Source: an uncultured Atopobiaceae bacterium (GTDB lineage Bacteria > Actinomycetota > Coriobacteriia > Coriobacteriales > Atopobiaceae). Taken from it: a DNA stretch of 64,000 nucleotides. Positions 43,539 to 53,249 of the stretch are shown here, piece by piece. The translations under genes were made by a program, and so were the position numbers. The notes beneath the pieces are model-generated. The model was not told where the DNA came from. It saw only the letters and a list, made by a program, of their open reading frames with translations, and did not search any database. The stretch covers positions 62,001 to 126,000 of the forward strand of contig CALUNW010000001.1 in assembly GCA_944322145.1 (NCBI GenBank), written 5' to 3'. How positions within the stretch are numbered: the first letter of the stretch is position 1; every line of letters begins with the position of its first letter.

Positions 43539-44924
43539 ATGCTCTTAAAAATGTCTCTGAAGAACTTCAAGTCGTTCAAGAACGCCGTGACTATTGACCT
43601 GGTTTCTTCCACCAAGGTTCGCGCTCTTCCCAGCCACGTGGTCAGGTTTGGGGAGATGAAGGTCCTGCGCAACGCGGTCATTTACGGCGCGAATGCCTCC
43701 GGTAAATCCAACCTGCACAAGGCCTTCGCTTTCGTCCAGTCAGCTCTCAAGACGGGGGCCCTTCCCCTCGACGCGTCAAGCTCGTACTGCAAGATTGGTG
43801 ATGACGGCAGGACCGAGGAGAGTGTCTTCGACCTTTTGTTCGAGGTAGACGGGGAGTTCTTCGACTATGGATTCTCCGCGGTTCTTGCCGAACGAGAGGT
43901 ATCCTCCGAGTGGCTGTATCGCCTTGAGCCGGGCAGGGGAGGAGCATGGGCTCAGCAGAAGGTCTATGAGCGCAACGGATCCGATGCGCCCGCCTTGGGG
44001 GATGGCCTCACGCTTGAGGACAACGAGCGCTATCGCTTCGAGCTCTATGCCAGTGACTTTTCGGGCGCTTCCGACCGACTCTTTCTCTCCGAGCTTAACA
44101 GGGGAAAGAAATATGCCGAGAAATCGTTCTTCTCGTTATTTGAGAGGGCCTATTCATTCTTGGTGAGAAGCATCCGCGTCATTGGCGCTGGTGACCACAC
44201 CCCGCAGGCGGAGGTCTATCTGAGGGGCAATCAGCTGGAGATTATCTCGGAGCTTCTTTCGGGCTTTGACACCGGTATCAATGAGGTGAAGCGCGAGAAA
44301 ATCACGATGGCTGAGCTCAACGAGCTCCTACCACCTCCGCTTGTCGGCCAGGTGAAAGTCCTTCTCTCAGATATGCTGGCAAACGGTTCTGAGGTGAACA
44401 ACATCACGATACGCTCCGACAGCGCATACATCATCGTCACCTCGGTGAAGGGCGACGAGCCCGTGATGGAGAAGATATGCCTCCGCCACGAGGACTCGCT
44501 GAGCACCTACGAGTTTGCCGAGGAGTCCGACGGAACCCAGAGACTCTTTGACTTCATCGATTTCCTCCTGACCAACGACCGTAGCGCTGTGTTTGTCATC
44601 GACGAGATCAATCGGAGCCTCCATCCCATGCTCAGCAAGCATCTCATCAAGCTGTTCAACAGAGTTCATGCTCAAGATAAGGTGCAGCTCATCTGCACGA
44701 CGCATGAGGATGCGCTCATGAATCTTGATCTCCTGCGTAAGGACGAGGTCTGGTTCGTGGAGCGGAAGACCTCCGAGGGCTCGAGGCTCTACTCGCTTGA
44801 CGCTTTTTGTGACGTGAAGACGGAGACCTCGGTGGAAAAGAGGTACTGGGAGGGGAGATACGGCGGCGTTCCCGTGCTCAACGAGGCGGTCCTTGGAGGA
44901 GATTACGATGCCTCCGCTGAATAA
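43539..44924 (+). CDS. AAA15-family ATPase, second copy (AbiLi-like)
   Basis: The protein has 461 residues. Walker A is AVIYGANASGKSNLHKAFAF, the signature region EESDGTQRLFDFIDFLL and Walker B FVIDEINRSLHPML followed by LICTTHEDALMNLDLLRKDE. It overlaps the RloB gene by 17 nt, so the two form an AbiL-like/RloAB unit. Start ATG 43539 has GAGGCGG upstream. Part of its 3' end survives as a fragment at 35994-36147. Confidence 0.85.
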   Translation: MLLKMSLKNFKSFKNAVTIDLVSSTKVRALPSHVVRFGEMKVLRNAVIYGANASGKSNLHKAFAFVQSALKTGALPLDASSSYCKIGDDGRTEESVFDLLFEVDGEFFDYGFSAVLAEREVSSEWLYRLEPGRGGAWAQQKVYERNGSDAPALGDGLTLEDNERYRFELYASDFSGASDRLFLSELNRGKKYAEKSFFSLFERAYSFLVRSIRVIGAGDHTPQAEVYLRGNQLEIISELLSGFDTGINEVKREKITMAELNELLPPPLVGQVKVLLSDMLANGSEVNNITIRSDSAYIIVTSVKGDEPVMEKICLRHEDSLSTYEFAEESDGTQRLFDFIDFLLTNDRSAVFVIDEINRSLHPMLSKHLIKLFNRVHAQDKVQLICTTHEDALMNLDLLRKDEVWFVERKTSEGSRLYSLDAFCDVKTETSVEKRYWEGRYGGVPVLNEAVLGGDYDASAE

Positions 44925-45591
44925 CATCGAGGTCTGGGGGCGCCGCTCGGACTTGGGGGAGCCCATCGAGCCGCGTCGCCGTCTCTACCTTCTCTATGAG
45001 GGAGACCACACCGAGAGACTGTACTTCTCTCCTCTTGTTGCGCTGTTGAACCGGAAGGGCCTTCCCAAGTATCTGGCGGTCAGCCGCTGCGATCGGACTG
45101 GCGATGACGAAGGAGCCTCCAACCCCAAGAGCCTTCTTGAGCTCGCGAAAACCGTGATGGAGGAGGACGCGTTCTCCGAGGAAGATGAGATCGCAGTTGT
45201 GTTTGACGCGGATATCTATAGCCATGATTCCTCTGGCTACCTCGAGCTGCTACGGAGCTGCGAGAACGTCGGCGTGGACCCATACGTGACATTCCCGGCG
45301 TTTGAGCTCTTCCTTCTCTTACATCTGGAGGACGGTTACGAGCGCTGGATCGCCCCGCATGAGGCAGAGATCCTTGAGAATCGGAAAACGGGCAAGAGGC
45401 GCTATCTGGATAGGCTCTTCTCGGAGGCGACGGGAATGAACCCGAAGGGCAACCCGCACATCGGAGATTTGGCGTCCAGCTACTCCGCGGCCTGCGAGCA
45501 GGAGGGAAGCATCAATCAGGACGCCTCTCAGGCAATCGGAAGGCTGACCTCTACCGTTGGGCTGCTGGTCCAGCACCTTCTCGAGAGCTAG
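44908..45591 (+). CDS. rloB: RloB-like protein (AbiLii-like)
   Basis: The protein has 227 residues. RRRLYLLYEGDHTERLYFSP and EDEIAVVFDADIYSHDSSGY give the acidic Toprim-like positions of RloB, and TFPAFELFLLLHLEDGYERW follows. RloB partners AAA15 ATPases in anti-phage and abortive-infection loci and is thought to be the nuclease effector. ATG 44908 has GGAGGAG upstream, within the ATPase gene. Confidence 0.85.
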   Translation: MPPLNNIEVWGRRSDLGEPIEPRRRLYLLYEGDHTERLYFSPLVALLNRKGLPKYLAVSRCDRTGDDEGASNPKSLLELAKTVMEEDAFSEEDEIAVVFDADIYSHDSSGYLELLRSCENVGVDPYVTFPAFELFLLLHLEDGYERWIAPHEAEILENRKTGKRRYLDRLFSEATGMNPKGNPHIGDLASSYSAACEQEGSINQDASQAIGRLTSTVGLLVQHLLES

Positions 45592-45765
45592 CGGGCGCGC
45601 GTTGTCCTATGCTCTGCGAGAATGAGGCGCAAGCTCGGAGCTGAGGTTCTTCTCGCCAGGATTGTGATAACGATGGAGTCGCCCCCGGGAACCTGTGCAG
45701 ATGAGTTCCCGGGAGCGTTTGCGTGCTGGGGTAAAGGCCTTGGGCTCGACGGGCGGCGTCGGCCC

Positions 45766-46227
45766 TCACGCGTCCGTCCCGACCCCGTCGAGGAACGCGT
45801 ACGGGTCTATGGTCGGCAGGGAGTGCACCCCGAACGGGGACATGGCAGTGACGTACTCCACATACGCGCGGGCCTTGGCGTAGAGCAGGGACACGGCGTT
45901 TGCCTCGAGCCACCTCGCCGTATGCTCGGCCTTAATGTTGAGGGTCGCCTTTTGGTCGGCGGACACCCTGCCGTCGACAATAAGCTCGACGTCAAGTACC
46001 CTTTCCGAGGTGCCGCCTACCGAGGCCTTTGTTTTGACGGAGAGTCGATAGTCGAGAAGAATCCGCCCCTTTAGCTCGTTGATTACGGGCGCTGCTTTTC
46101 GTGCGGGACGGCCAAGTTCCAACGAGTATTCTAGGATTGAGTAGCCGTCGGGGCTTGCCGATATGTGGACGGTTGCGTCAGTGATGTACGCGTAGTCAAG
46201 ATCTACAGGAGACTTGTACGTTGCCAT
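45766..46227 (-). CDS. SecB-like chaperone of a toxin-antitoxin-chaperone (TAC) module
   Basis: The protein has 153 residues, the size of SecB. The C-terminal half, LLYAKARAYVEYVTAMSPFG, then VHSLPTIDPYAFL, parallels SecB's R-I-x-G-P-x-L-x-L-P-x-N-F-x-L ending. It lies 3 nt after a HigA-like antitoxin, itself after a toxin, the exact order of M. tuberculosis Rv1955-Rv1957. TAC chaperones fold the antitoxin. A truncated duplicate is at 37187-37640. Confidence 0.75.
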   Translation of the reverse strand: MATYKSPVDLDYAYITDATVHISASPDGYSILEYSLELGRPARKAAPVINELKGRILLDYRLSVKTKASVGGTSERVLDVELIVDGRVSADQKATLNIKAEHTARWLEANAVSLLYAKARAYVEYVTAMSPFGVHSLPTIDPYAFLDGVGTDA

Positions 46228-46230
46228 GGT

Positions 46231-46641
46231 TTATGCAGCCACCCCCATTGCGGAAGCATTCCACTCTACCGCTTGATTAGCAGGGGCTTCCGCATTCTCG
46301 TCCATACGTCTAGAGGAAAAACGTTCATCTGCACCGTCGTTGAATTTGCCGCTTTCAACTTGCTCTTGCGGCTTCGAATAGGAGAGGCCCTTCCATTCCG
46401 TCTCGTATCGGAATCCTGCATCGAACCTCACGTCAAGCGCGCATTCAAGTTTTGCGATCGTTGCCAGCGTCAGGTTCTGCTCGCCAGAGATGATTCGAGA
46501 AAGAGCGCTGGGCTTCATCCCGGCTCGTTCCGCGACCTCGTTCTTGGAGAGGCCAAGCTCTTTCATGCGTGCGCAGATGGAGATGGCAAGATCGAGCGAA
46601 TGGAGCCATCTCAAATCTTCTGCAGTGAGCTCATCGCGCAT
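46231..46641 (-). CDS. higA: HigA-like XRE antitoxin with C-terminal extension
   Basis: The protein has 136 residues. The helix-turn-helix is GLSKNEVAERAGMKPSALSR followed by IISGEQNLTLATIAKLECAL. After residue ~80 a polar tail of ~55 residues follows (WKGLSYSKPQEQVESGKFND and beyond), as expected for the chaperone-addiction segment of TAC antitoxins. It lies between the toxin and the SecB-like gene. Confidence 0.8.
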   Translation of the reverse strand: MRDELTAEDLRWLHSLDLAISICARMKELGLSKNEVAERAGMKPSALSRIISGEQNLTLATIAKLECALDVRFDAGFRYETEWKGLSYSKPQEQVESGKFNDGADERFSSRRMDENAEAPANQAVEWNASAMGVAA

Positions 46642-46658
46642 ATCCCATTGTTCCTTCC

Positions 46659-47138
46659 CTACATTGTCGTGTCTATGAATTCAAGTCGTTGTTTCTGCTC
46701 GCAAAGAGATCTGGCGATGCCTGCCAAGCGCTTTGCTTTGTCGAGATACTTTGGGTCGATTCCGGCGCTCTTCTTCTTGTGCCCTTCGAACGGAAAGAGT
46801 AAGACCGCTTGATGGGTGTCATCGTGGTGCAGATAGACCATGACTCGGATGGTGCTCTTCCGGGGATTCGGTCGTAGTTCGAAGGCATATATTCCATCGT
46901 TATCCGATAGGGGACGAATGAGCGTGACTGTGACGGCGACGTCCTTGGAGGTGGCTTGTAGACGTATGGAGGCAAGCTCGATGAGAGTCGCATCGTGCTT
47001 CTCGCCCTGCTTCTTTTTCATTTTTGAAAGGAAGGACGTCCTCCCCTTCTTTGTGAGCACCCAGATGAATCCACGGTAAACGTCCGATTCATCATAGAGT
47101 TCCTCATTTGCGAGCTCGTAGTCTTGAGAGCCCCTCAT
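46659..47138 (-). CDS. TAC-module toxin candidate
   Basis: The protein has 159 residues and is basic, with FIWVLTKKGRTSFLSKMKKK, VTLIRPLSDNDGIYAFELRP and RVMVYLHHDDTHQAVLLFPF. The beta-strand and Arg/Lys pattern suggests a RelE/HigB-like ribonuclease, though similarity is weak. It is first in the toxin-antitoxin-chaperone order. I chose ATG 47138 with AAGGGGG 5 nt upstream; GTG 47144 is too close to that site. Confidence 0.6.
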   Translation of the reverse strand: MRGSQDYELANEELYDESDVYRGFIWVLTKKGRTSFLSKMKKKQGEKHDATLIELASIRLQATSKDVAVTVTLIRPLSDNDGIYAFELRPNPRKSTIRVMVYLHHDDTHQAVLLFPFEGHKKKSAGIDPKYLDKAKRLAGIARSLCEQKQRLEFIDTTM

Positions 47139-47220
47139 CCGCACCCCCTTCCGATGAGCTACAGTTTAACCTATAAGTGAAATGACATGAGCGAGAATCT
47201 GGCGCACTCTTGAGGATTGG

Positions 47221-47329
47221 AGGCCGGGCGGGAAGGAACACACGCTCAGCATCGGGATGGATTCCTTCGGCGCCCAGCGTCTCGCGGGTCTTCTCCTCCA
47301 CGCTCGATGAGGTGGCAACCAATGGGTGA
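47221..47329 (+). pseudogene. Internally deleted relic of an AAA15 ATPase gene
   Basis: Bases 47222-47309 match about 42815-42890 of the first AAA15 gene (the region around HALSIGMESSGTQRLMGLL). Directly after, 47311-47329 matches that gene's 3' end (LDEVAANG). About 340 nt are missing between. This is a short decayed copy. Confidence 0.75.
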
Positions 47330-47852
47330 TTAGTAGAAATAAGAGAGACAATGGGGGAGGATATTATCGACTTATTGCGGTTGGGATTGCCCGAGGCCGT
47401 AGCCAGAATCAGGGTCATGTCACTGGCATGGAGAGGCCGGCGGACATTGGCCGCTATATGAATGAGGCCGTGCTGGGGATTGGGTTTTCACCCTGCAAGG
47501 CTGGTTAGGTCGTGCTCCTGTCCGAGGGACGAGGCCTTGAAAGCTTTCAGTTCTATCGGCAACGTGGGATGGATACATCCACTAACAGGATGGACGATGA
47601 CTGGCAGCGAGTGCGACCCAGATCCTTTTCTTCGAGTTGTTGGCTCTCGTAGCACTCGACAATGTCGAGATGCTGCCGCGTCCGCCCAACACGCCCCGCT
47701 CATCCTAGATAATCCGCTCGTTCAGCGAAAGCTGAAAGCTCCCTTAACAAGAGATAATACGCAGGTCACAGGGGGTTTATATACTCCGCGCAATGGCGAG
47801 CGCCTCCAGGCCCGTCAGACAGCATCCGCGAATAACGGAAGTGGGGTCCCAT
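47330..47852. other. Intergenic region before the SLH protein
   Basis: About 520 nt. Near 47685-47760 one frame reads ILDNPLVQRKLKAPLTRDNT, reminiscent of the start of uracil phosphoribosyltransferase but too short to call. A ttcagcgaaagctgaa hairpin (47723-47738) and gataat (47752-47757) could belong to the promoter of the downstream gene. Confidence 0.4.
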
Positions 47853-50800
47853 ATGAAGAAGGGGACGGCGCGAAAGCTCCTATCGATTCTGCTGGCATTT
47901 GGTCTTGTGACGCCTTATCTCACGACCGCGGCGTATGCCATGGGGGCTGAGTCTCAAGGCCGCAGTTCGGCGATTACCATCACAGGCGAGTCGGAGGATA
48001 CCGTCACGGTGACGGGTCAACAGGGTGAGGACCCGTCCGGACCCGTTGAGAGAGGGTCTCTGCAGCTGTATAGGGAGTGGTTCACGATTGATAGAGACTA
48101 TGAGCAGACGTGCTCGGTCTCGGTCTACAACCCTTCTGACGAGCCCAGGGAGTTTTACCTTGAGGCCACGAACAACTACGGAGACCTCTCGATGGGATTC
48201 ATCGAGAGCGGCTCAAAGGACAATCCTACGGTCATCGCGGCGGGAGAGCACCTGGCGGTCAAACTCTCGGTGTTCGCGCAGAATGCTGAGAAAGAGCAGT
48301 ATACGATTCCTGTCACGGCTTACGTTCGCGATGGGGAGGGCTTCGTCGAGGATGCAAAGAACAACGTCGTCCTAAACTGCGACATTCCAACCCTCAGCCT
48401 TGACTGGGACCTCGTCTCGTCAGATGAGTCAACGCTGCGTAAGGGCTTCAAGGTCACCAACCTGGGTGACGCCCTTACCGATCTCACCATCACGACGTCC
48501 GAGTCAATTGCCGACTACGTGTCCTTCTCGCCGGCCGTCTTCAACCTTGCTCTGAGGGAGAGGGAGTCGGTTGAGTTTGAGGTTCGTCCCGACCTTGCAA
48601 AGATGAAGCGTGAGGGCGTGAGCGCCCTCTCTGGCAGCCTGATTGCCTCCTGTGCGGGCATGACGTCTGAGTTTGAGTGCTCCTTCGATGCCCGGGGCGA
48701 GGAGATAACAATAACGACGATGGGCAGTCTTGCCCTGGAGCAGGACGGCAACCCGTTCTCGAAGTTCGAGATTCTCGAGGAGACCGCCACACTCGAGTAC
48801 GTTGACGAGGAGGGGCGGGTCCGGTCTTTTGGCGAGGGCTCCACCATCGAGGACGTTCTGGACGAGGACGGTCTCTTTGACATGAACTTCTCCAGTGACG
48901 TTGACCTTGGCGTGAGCGAGCCGGTAACGCTCGCCTATGGCATGAAGGCCACTTCTGTCTCTGCCGAAGAGGCGGCGGCGATAGACACCACTCCGGTGCT
49001 CGAGGAGACGGACGACGGGTCGGTCGTCATGAGGATGCGCATCGTACTTACCGCCGAGGAGTACTTGGCGCTTCTTGACGAGGCGATTGCCTCCGGCAAC
49101 GAGGCCGAGGCCATCGCCCTCATGTCCGCGCGGAAGATTGACCCGCAGGGAAACGTTGTCCTAGACACGGTCTTTGAGGGAAACGAGCTGCTCACGTGGG
49201 TTGGGAGCGGGAGCACGGCGATTGGATACATTGGCAACGCCTACGAAATCTCAAACATGACCGTTGAGGCGTTTGGCATCGCCCACGATCCGGACTATAC
49301 GGACAGTCAGCGTGTCGGCTACTACGGCGCATCCATCATGCGTGGCATCATCATGGGCGGAGGCATCGCCATAACTGCCGCCAACCCTCTTGTCGGCACG
49401 CTCTTCTCCATTCTGACCAAGCCTCTCGACAAGATGCTCTCCGATTACCAGGACTCCATTCTCGAGAACCCGATGGCGGAGCGTTACTACGACGTATACG
49501 GGTTCCAGTGCACCAACCGCGGGAAGATAGAGGCTGACTTCTATGCTCCCGACTATGGGACGTCCGATGGGACCCGCCCGTCGATGTACAGCTCGAGCAG
49601 GATGTACGGCGAAGGCTACGTAGATCGCGAGGAGACCAACTTCGACATCATCCTCAACGATCAGCCCGCAGGCAGCGTCAGCAACACGGGCGTCACGGAC
49701 GTGGCGATGGCCGAGGTTGGGACCGAGGGGCTGCGGCTCGGCGAGAACAACACGATAGTCTTTGACTACGACACCTCCCCCGGGCACTACTTCATCTCCA
49801 CCGACACGCAGATTACCCTGCTATATCCCACGGACACCGAGGTTGGTTACATTGGCGAGCCGGATGATCTGCAAGATGTGCGCACCAAGCCGGACTTCTG
49901 CGTCTATCCCGAGAACATCTTCGCTTCTGACGACGCTATTGTCGGAGAGGTGACCGGGCTCTCGTTCAACGTGTACAACCGCGGAAGCAGCGGCGGCTGG
50001 TTCAACCTCACCTGCTCTGATGGCGAGAACGTGCTGCTCCAGGAGACAAACTACTATCTGGACGCCTTCAGCTCGACCACCTTTGAGATTGAGGGCTGGA
50101 CGCCCTCCTCGGAGAGCAACGAGGTCCGCGTGGAGCTGGTCAACACCTCCGTCAACTTGGAGGAGCGCAGTGATGACAACAACGTAGCCGTGGCTAACGT
50201 CGTCGCGCGCCAGCGTGAAGTTCCGCAGATTAAGAACGTCCTGAACGGAGAGATTGTGGCGGGAGAGCCGTTTACGATGATGGTCGACGTCATAGATACG
50301 GCTGACGTGACCGGAGCCGTCTTTACCGTCGACGGGACCGCCCTTGCCGAGCCGGCGGTCTTCAGGACCGCCGAAGGTCTGCGCTACCAGGTCAGTTTCG
50401 AAAATGGGCTGGACGTCGGTACCCACACTCTTTGCGCCGAGTTCACCTATGTCACGGCGTCTGGCGAGCAGAAGATGGTCCTCTCGACCGAGTTCGAGGT
50501 GGTCCCCCTGGCGTTCTTCTCTGTGGCGCTTCCTGATGACGTGACGTCTCCGATCTTCCAGGTGTTCCACTACGGGTCTGAGATTCAGTGTGACTTTGAG
50601 CAGACGGAGGATGGCTCCTATCGCTGCTCCATGACGAGCGAGATGAAGGCAAGTCCCAATGACTTTACGATTGTCATCTCCGGCGGTCAGTCCGTGCTTG
50701 TCACCACCATGTCCGAGGGTGAGGCCGATCTGTCTGAGGCTCCGCGAAACGAGTTGGCCTTTGCCCAGCATGAGGGGCTTGAGATTTCTTCAGCGTATAT

Positions 50801-53165
50801 AAGCATGCTGATTAGCCCGAATGATTCCTACTGCTATCCCAGCGCTCCTATTTCCGTCGACGAGCCCGTCCTCCTCACACCGGGCGTCTACGAGGTGCGG
50901 GCAGAGGGCTCCTGGGACGGAAACCCAATTAACGTATATGTCGAGGTTGACCTGACTGATGGAAACCTGGTCCTCGACGTGACCGATCGCGTGTTCCACC
51001 GCTCCTTTGAGATGCTCAATTCGGATGCCTCCTGGTATAGCACCGCTCTCTTCATGCGCTCCGAGGAAAGCGAGCAGTGGCAAAACAGCTATCTCAATAC
51101 GCAGTTCGATTCGGAGACGAGAGTACTCACGTGCTCGGGGTACTCCGAATGGGAGATGGAGGTGATTGGTCGCTCCGAGGAGGCATACCTCGTCGTTTGG
51201 TCGGAAAGCGAGGCGTACTTCGTTCAGGTGTCAGGCGAGGCAAATGACGCGCCCGCGCTCAGCCTTGTACGGGCGGGCAACGCCGAGGACGCGACCACGC
51301 TCGATAAGTCCAGCTTGAACGAGGTCGTCTTTGTCCCCGTTAGCGAAGACTGGGCCGTTGGCAACGTGTACCTGCAGTGGAACGATCTGGCGGTCGACCT
51401 GCACGGCAACACAATCTACATTCCCGATGGCGACTTCAGCTTCTCCGTCACCCTCATATCCGATGTGCGTACTGTCACCTGCAACGTTGGCGCAACGGTC
51501 TCGGAGAGTTGCGAGGTTCCGGTCGGGGATAGCCTTACCGAGTTCCGTGACGTGACCATTTCTTGGCCTGCACCCTTCGCTCGGCTGGGGACCGTCCAAG
51601 CAACCCCAGAGACGGGAAGCACCCTCTATGAGTGGGACTTCGCCTCCGGAAATGCCTTCCGCGCTCCGGAAGGCCATAACGACTTCCTCCTCGATTTGAT
51701 GTGCTCGGGAGTCCACGTTGCCCTCAGTCGCGCGTTTGAAGTGGGGGAGAAGGACAATCTGCTCCAGGTAGGCGCCGATTTCCGGGGCAGCGTCGACCTT
51801 AACGTCTATGATGGCGGCGAGTATCCGACGGGCAGCAACATTTCTGCTTCCCTCGAAGACGTTTCGGACGAGTACGGGAACGCGGTCGATTACCTTTACG
51901 TCGAAGCGGATGGCTCGCTCCAGGCAACCGCGACTTTCGTTGACGTGGACGACCCCGGTCGGACCTTTACGACGGCGATTGAATACGTCTCGGATTTGAA
52001 CTGGCTCTATCTCGCTCTTCCGGACGAGCCGGGAACGTATCAAGTGGCCATCAAGCTGCTCATGGGTGATGGCGCCGAGCTCCACACCGTCGTCTTTGAC
52101 AGTCAGGGCGGTTCTGAGGTTCCTTCGAGCGTCGTGGAGAGTGGTGGTCTGGTTGCAAGGCCCACTGACCCCGTGCGCTCGGGTTACCACTTCATGGGCT
52201 GGTACACGGACGCTGCTTGCACGCAGGCGTATGACTTCAGCAGTCCCGTCAAGGCCGACCTGACGCTCTACGCTCGATGGTCGCAAGTCGGCTCTGGCGG
52301 AGGAACGGTCATGCCTCCCGCTGCGGACGACTATCCCGTTTCGACTCCCGACGAGCTCGATGGTGGGGCGGTGAGCGTGCTGCCTGAACGCGCCGAGAAG
52401 GGCGAGCAGGTGACCGTCACGGTGGAGCCCGATCCCGGCCAGGAGCTCAGGAGCCTTGTCGTTACCGATGCTGATGGCGACGAGATCGGGCTGACCGACA
52501 ACGGTGACGGTACCTTCGAGTTTGTCATGCCTGACGGCGAGGTGTCCGTGGAGGCCGTCTTTGGCTGCGATGGCGGTGACCTATGCGTGACCCATGACTT
52601 CCCTGACATCAATCAGGATGCTTGGTACCATGACGCGCTGGACTGGGCAATTGAGAACGATGTCATGAACGGGTATGACAATGGGACGTTTGGTCCCGAT
52701 GACAGGCTGATGCGCGAGCAGGCTGCGGCCGTGATGTACAACTATCTCGGCGAAGGCGACGTCACTGCCCCCATTGCCCCGCATGCGGACGTCTTGCAGG
52801 GACAGTGGTATTCCGAGGCTCTCAACTGGGCGGTCGCCAACGGCGTTATGAACGGCTATGACGGCATCGACCGGTTTGGCATCGGTGAGTCGCTCACGCG
52901 CGAGCAGTTCTGCGGCGTCATCGCCAACGCCGTGGGGGCGGACCTCGGCGCTATCGACCTTGACGTGCTCGACGCGTATCCCGACTCCGATGACGTAAGC
53001 GACTGGGCGAGTCCCGCCGTTGCCTGGGCGGTCGAGGTTGGCGTCATTCACGGCGTCGAGCTGGACGACGGCACGCTGTCCCTCTGTGCGACGAATGACG
53101 TTACACGCGCCGAGATGGCTGCCATGGTGTACAACGCCGTCATGGAAGGCGTCCTGAGCAAGTAG
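47853..53165 (+). CDS. Giant secreted SLH-domain surface protein
   Basis: The protein has 1770 residues. A signal peptide (KKGTARKLLSILLAFGLVTP, cleavage near AYA-MGA) is followed by beta-rich repeats. Residues ~680-785 form a CARDB-like domain (GLSFNVYNRGSSGGWFNLTC). Residues ~1410-1475 form an InlB-type B repeat (TVVFDSQGGSEVPSSVV, then HFMGWYTDAACTQAYDF). Three C-terminal SLH domains follow (FPDINQDAWYHDALDWAIEN and two more). SLH domains bind pyruvylated wall glycan. It is monocistronic; adhesion or S-layer-associated function is inferred. Confidence 0.9.
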   Translation: MKKGTARKLLSILLAFGLVTPYLTTAAYAMGAESQGRSSAITITGESEDTVTVTGQQGEDPSGPVERGSLQLYREWFTIDRDYEQTCSVSVYNPSDEPREFYLEATNNYGDLSMGFIESGSKDNPTVIAAGEHLAVKLSVFAQNAEKEQYTIPVTAYVRDGEGFVEDAKNNVVLNCDIPTLSLDWDLVSSDESTLRKGFKVTNLGDALTDLTITTSESIADYVSFSPAVFNLALRERESVEFEVRPDLAKMKREGVSALSGSLIASCAGMTSEFECSFDARGEEITITTMGSLALEQDGNPFSKFEILEETATLEYVDEEGRVRSFGEGSTIEDVLDEDGLFDMNFSSDVDLGVSEPVTLAYGMKATSVSAEEAAAIDTTPVLEETDDGSVVMRMRIVLTAEEYLALLDEAIASGNEAEAIALMSARKIDPQGNVVLDTVFEGNELLTWVGSGSTAIGYIGNAYEISNMTVEAFGIAHDPDYTDSQRVGYYGASIMRGIIMGGGIAITAANPLVGTLFSILTKPLDKMLSDYQDSILENPMAERYYDVYGFQCTNRGKIEADFYAPDYGTSDGTRPSMYSSSRMYGEGYVDREETNFDIILNDQPAGSVSNTGVTDVAMAEVGTEGLRLGENNTIVFDYDTSPGHYFISTDTQITLLYPTDTEVGYIGEPDDLQDVRTKPDFCVYPENIFASDDAIVGEVTGLSFNVYNRGSSGGWFNLTCSDGENVLLQETNYYLDAFSSTTFEIEGWTPSSESNEVRVELVNTSVNLEERSDDNNVAVANVVARQREVPQIKNVLNGEIVAGEPFTMMVDVIDTADVTGAVFTVDGTALAEPAVFRTAEGLRYQVSFENGLDVGTHTLCAEFTYVTASGEQKMVLSTEFEVVPLAFFSVALPDDVTSPIFQVFHYGSEIQCDFEQTEDGSYRCSMTSEMKASPNDFTIVISGGQSVLVTTMSEGEADLSEAPRNELAFAQHEGLEISSAYISMLISPNDSYCYPSAPISVDEPVLLTPGVYEVRAEGSWDGNPINVYVEVDLTDGNLVLDVTDRVFHRSFEMLNSDASWYSTALFMRSEESEQWQNSYLNTQFDSETRVLTCSGYSEWEMEVIGRSEEAYLVVWSESEAYFVQVSGEANDAPALSLVRAGNAEDATTLDKSSLNEVVFVPVSEDWAVGNVYLQWNDLAVDLHGNTIYIPDGDFSFSVTLISDVRTVTCNVGATVSESCEVPVGDSLTEFRDVTISWPAPFARLGTVQATPETGSTLYEWDFASGNAFRAPEGHNDFLLDLMCSGVHVALSRAFEVGEKDNLLQVGADFRGSVDLNVYDGGEYPTGSNISASLEDVSDEYGNAVDYLYVEADGSLQATATFVDVDDPGRTFTTAIEYVSDLNWLYLALPDEPGTYQVAIKLLMGDGAELHTVVFDSQGGSEVPSSVVESGGLVARPTDPVRSGYHFMGWYTDAACTQAYDFSSPVKADLTLYARWSQVGSGGGTVMPPAADDYPVSTPDELDGGAVSVLPERAEKGEQVTVTVEPDPGQELRSLVVTDADGDEIGLTDNGDGTFEFVMPDGEVSVEAVFGCDGGDLCVTHDFPDINQDAWYHDALDWAIENDVMNGYDNGTFGPDDRLMREQAAAVMYNYLGEGDVTAPIAPHADVLQGQWYSEALNWAVANGVMNGYDGIDRFGIGESLTREQFCGVIANAVGADLGAIDLDVLDAYPDSDDVSDWASPAVAWAVEVGVIHGVELDDGTLSLCATNDVTRAEMAAMVYNAVMEGVLSK

Positions 53166-53249
53166 CTGGCGTGTCTCCTTTTGAACCGCCTCCCATTTCT
53201 TGGACAGAAAAGAAGTCCGAGGGATGGGAGGCTTTTCATATCGATTGAC

